Both the position numbers and the translations under genes were made by a program. A stretch of 64,000 bases of DNA from Trabulsiella odontotermitis (GTDB lineage Bacteria > Pseudomonadota > Gammaproteobacteria > Enterobacterales > Enterobacteriaceae), in assembly GCF_001297775.1 (NCBI RefSeq), contig NZ_LIFX01000008.1, positions 124,079 to 188,078 on the forward strand, in the 5' to 3' direction. The first letter of the stretch is position 1. Every line of letters begins with the position of its first letter. Shown piece by piece: positions 61,901 to 64,000 of the stretch. Under the pieces are notes generated by a model. The model ran no database searches. It saw nothing but the letters and a program-made list of their open reading frames with translations, and was not told where the DNA came from.

Positions 61901-62638
61901 ATGTATTCGCCTCGTCCCCGACCGGCCCCTGCCAGCGCGCCGGTGCCTTTTTATGAAAAAGTGAAGCAGGCTATCAGCGAAAAGATTTATGCCGGTATCT
62001 GGCGCCCCCACGACCGCATTCCATCGGAAGCTGAACTGGTGGCGCAGTTTGGCTTCAGCCGGATGACCATCAACCGCGCAGTGCGCGAACTGACCGACGA
62101 AGGGCTGCTGGTGCGCCTGCAGGGTGTGGGCACGTTCGTGGCCGAGCCGAAAGGGCAGTCAGCGCTGTTTGAAATTCGTAGTATTGCCGATGAGATCGCC
62201 GCCCGACACCATCAGCACCGCTGCGAAGTGCTGCTGCTGGAAGAGACCCGTGCTGATTTCACCCAGGCCGCGGCGCTGGACGTTGAAGAGGGCACGCGGA
62301 TTTTTCATTCGCGAATGGTGCATTTTGAAAATGATGTGCCGGTGCAGATTGAGGATCGCAGCGTTAATGCCACGGTGGTGCCGGACTATCTGCGGCAGGA
62401 TTACACCACCACCACACCACACGCTTATCTGTCGCTGATTGCGCCGTTGACCGAAGGGGAGCATATTGTCGAAGCTGTGGCGGCGACCCCGGCCGAGTGC
62501 CGCCTGCTGCATATCAAAGAGCATGACCCGTGCCTGCTGATCCGCCGCCGCACCTGGTCCACCTCGCATATCGTCTCACACGCCAGTCTGCTGTTCCCCG
62601 GCAGCCGCTACCGTCTGCAGGGCCATTTCAGCTCCTGA
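61901..62638 (+). CDS. hutC: Histidine utilisation repressor HutC
   Basis: GntR/HutC-family repressor induced by urocanate. ATG 61901 gives 245 residues; a TTG at 61874 is possible but unsupported. The N-terminal winged helix reads IPSEAELVAQFGFSRMTINRA with VRLQGVGTFVAEP, and the C-terminal UTRA ligand domain ends YRLQGHFSS. AAGGA lies 11 bases before the ATG. Last gene of hutIGC; next gene hutU has its own operator. Confidence 0.95.
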   Translation: MYSPRPRPAPASAPVPFYEKVKQAISEKIYAGIWRPHDRIPSEAELVAQFGFSRMTINRAVRELTDEGLLVRLQGVGTFVAEPKGQSALFEIRSIADEIAARHHQHRCEVLLLEETRADFTQAAALDVEEGTRIFHSRMVHFENDVPVQIEDRSVNATVVPDYLRQDYTTTTPHAYLSLIAPLTEGEHIVEAVAATPAECRLLHIKEHDPCLLIRRRTWSTSHIVSHASLLFPGSRYRLQGHFSS

Positions 62639-62711
62639 TCCCCGGCGTCAGCAAAAAGCGTGATTGCTGACGCAATATAACAAAATTGTATCATTTCTGT
62701 TAAATCTCATC

Positions 62712-62740
62712 TTGTGCATAGATGTATAGACAAGTATATG
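62712..62740 (+). promoter_or_regulatory. hutU promoter with HutC-type operator
   Basis: TTGTGC (62712-62717), 17-nt spacer containing TGTATAGACA (62723-62732), then TATATG (62735-62740). The operator lies between -35 and -10. It shares its ten bases with the hutI operator in opposite orientation. NAC/CRP control known from Klebsiella cannot be verified here. Confidence 0.7.
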
Positions 62741-62780
62741 TATCTGTACCCGTCATACTTCAAATCAGGAGAGACCCACG

Positions 62781-64000
62781 ATGTCGCAAACCAAATATCG
62801 CCAGCAGGAGATCCGCGCCCCGCGCGGCACAGCGCTGACTGCAAAGAGCTGGCTGACCGAAGCGCCGCTGCGCATGTTAATGAACAATCTGGACCCGGAC
62901 GTGGCGGAAAACCCGAATGAGCTGGTGGTCTACGGCGGGATCGGTCGTGCGGCACGCAACTGGGAATGTTATGACGCGATCGTCAGGGCGTTAACGAAAC
63001 TGGAAAGCGATGAAACCCTGCTGGTACAGTCCGGCAAGCCGGTCGGCGTGTTCAAAACCCACGACAACGCGCCGCGCGTGCTGATCGCCAACTCCAACCT
63101 GGTACCGCACTGGGCGACCTGGGAACACTTTAACGAACTCGACGCCAAAGGGCTGGCGATGTACGGCCAGATGACCGCCGGGAGCTGGATTTACATTGGC
63201 AGCCAGGGGATTGTGCAGGGCACTTACGAAACGTTCGTCGAAGCAGGCCGTCAGCACTATAACGGCAACCTGCAGGGGCGCTGGGTGTTAACCGCCGGTC
63301 TCGGCGGCATGGGCGGCGCGCAACCGCTGGCAGCGACACTGGCCGGAGCCTGCTCGCTGAACATTGAATGTCAGCAGAGCCGTATCGATTTCCGTCTGCG
63401 TACCCGTTACGTCGACGAACAGGCCACCTCGCTGGACGACGCGCTGGCGCGCATAAAAAAGTACACCGCAGAAGGCAAAGCAGTCTCCATCGCCCTGTGC
63501 GGCAACGCGGCAGAAATTCTGCCGGAACTGGTGAAACGCGGCGTGCGCCCGGACATGGTGACCGACCAGACCAGCGCTCACGATCCTCTGCACGGTTATC
63601 TGCCGAAGGGCTGGACGTGGGAAGAGTATCAGCAAAAAGCGGAATCTGACCCGCAGGGCACGGTACAGGCCGCCAAACGCGCGATGGCGGAACACGTCAG
63701 CGCAATGCTGGCTTTCAACGAGATGGGTATTCCGACGTTTGACTACGGCAACAATATCCGTCAGATGGCGAAAGAGATGGGCGTCGACAATGCGTTTGAC
63801 TTCCCGGGCTTCGTACCGGCCTATATTCGTCCGCTGTTCTGCCGTGGCATCGGTCCGTTCCGTTGGGTTGCGCTCTCCGGCGATCCGCAGGATATCTACA
63901 AAACCGATGCTAAAGTGAAAGAGATCATCAAAGATGACAAGCATCTGCATCACTGGCTGGATATGGCGCGCGAGCGCATCAGCTTCCAGGGCCTGCCAGC
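62781..64000 (+). CDS. hutU: Urocanate hydratase HutU (3' end cut by window edge)
   Basis: NAD+-dependent urocanase, second step of histidine catabolism (urocanate to imidazolonepropionate). About 406 of the usual 560 residues are visible from ATG 62781 (AGGAGAG upstream). The NAD-binding [10 protein letters not shown] (residues 173-182), [21 protein letters not shown] and [14 protein letters not shown] are present. The hutH gene would be expected downstream, outside the window. Confidence 0.97.
   Translation, partial: MSQTKYRQQEIRAPRGTALTAKSWLTEAPLRMLMNNLDPDVAENPNELVVYGGIGRAARNWECYDAIVRALTKLESDETLLVQSGKPVGVFKTHDNAPRVLIANSNLVPHWATWEHFNELDAKGLAMYGQMTAGSWIYIGSQGIVQGTYETFVEAGRQHYNGNLQGRWVLTAGLGGMGGAQPLAATLAGACSLNIECQQSRIDFRLRTRYVDEQATSLDDALARIKKYTAEGKAVSIALCGNAAEILPELVKRGVRPDMVTDQTSAHDPLHGYLPKGWTWEEYQQKAESDPQGTVQAAKRAMAEHVSAMLAFNEMGIPTFDYGNNIRQMAKEMGVDNAFDFPGFVPAYIRPLFCRGIGPFRWVALSGDPQDIYKTDAKVKEIIKDDKHLHHWLDMARERISFQGLP

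Overview
The window is a core chromosomal segment of a member of the Enterobacteriaceae. Gene order and protein sequence follow the E. coli K-12 speF/kdp to ybhC segment very closely. A histidine-utilisation (hut) cluster sits after ybhC, as in Salmonella, Citrobacter, Klebsiella and Enterobacter and unlike E. coli K-12. Together with the absence of dtpD, nei, abrB and mngRAB at their K-12 positions, this points to a Citrobacter/Enterobacter/Salmonella-type genome. The species cannot be fixed from the sequence alone. No insertion sequence, prophage, integrase or CRISPR array was seen.

Layout. 1-3730 (minus): potE (cut by the left edge), speF and the ornithine-sensing leader peptide gene speFL, an acid-inducible ornithine decarboxylase/antiporter system. 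4012-11798 (minus): kdpFABCDE, the high-affinity K+ ATPase with its two-component regulators, behind an exact KdpE operator. 12109-17472 (plus): ybfA, ybgA, phrB, ybgI and the 5-oxoprolinase genes pxpBCA. 17530-29180: gltA (minus) diverging from sdhCDAB-sucABCD (plus), forming half of the TCA cycle plus a 3' UTR that probably yields the sRNA SdhX. 29179-29949 (minus): an unrecognised exported beta-barrel-like protein. 29950-31061: a 1.1-kb AT-rich gap. 31062-39895 (plus): cydABX-ybgE and ybgC-tolQRAB-pal-cpoB, i.e. bd oxidase and the envelope Tol-Pal machine. 40055-40542: five tRNA genes (Lys, Val, Lys, Lys, Lys). 40759-45347: nadA-pnuC, zitB, ybgS, aroG. 45392-50612 (minus): gpmA and galETKM. 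50820-56135: modF and modE (minus), acrZ and modABC (plus). 56136-59431: ybhA, pgl, ybhC. 59658-64000: hutIGC and the start of hutU (cut by the right edge).

Most operators expected from E. coli are readable in the DNA: KdpE, TyrR (aroG), NadR (nadA), GalR/GalS external and internal operators plus CRP (gal), ModE (modA), Fur (gpmA) and a matching pair of HutC-type sites. Many genes within operons overlap by 1 to 11 bases, and several use GTG starts (kdpF, pxpB, ybgC, tolQ, tolA, galM).

Nothing in the window is a clearly new multi-gene system. The least explained items are the secreted protein at 29179-29949, a 57-codon two-membrane-segment ORF at 30186-30359, a 10-codon ORF with a strong ribosome site in the sdhC leader, and a terminator-like hairpin between speFL and speF.
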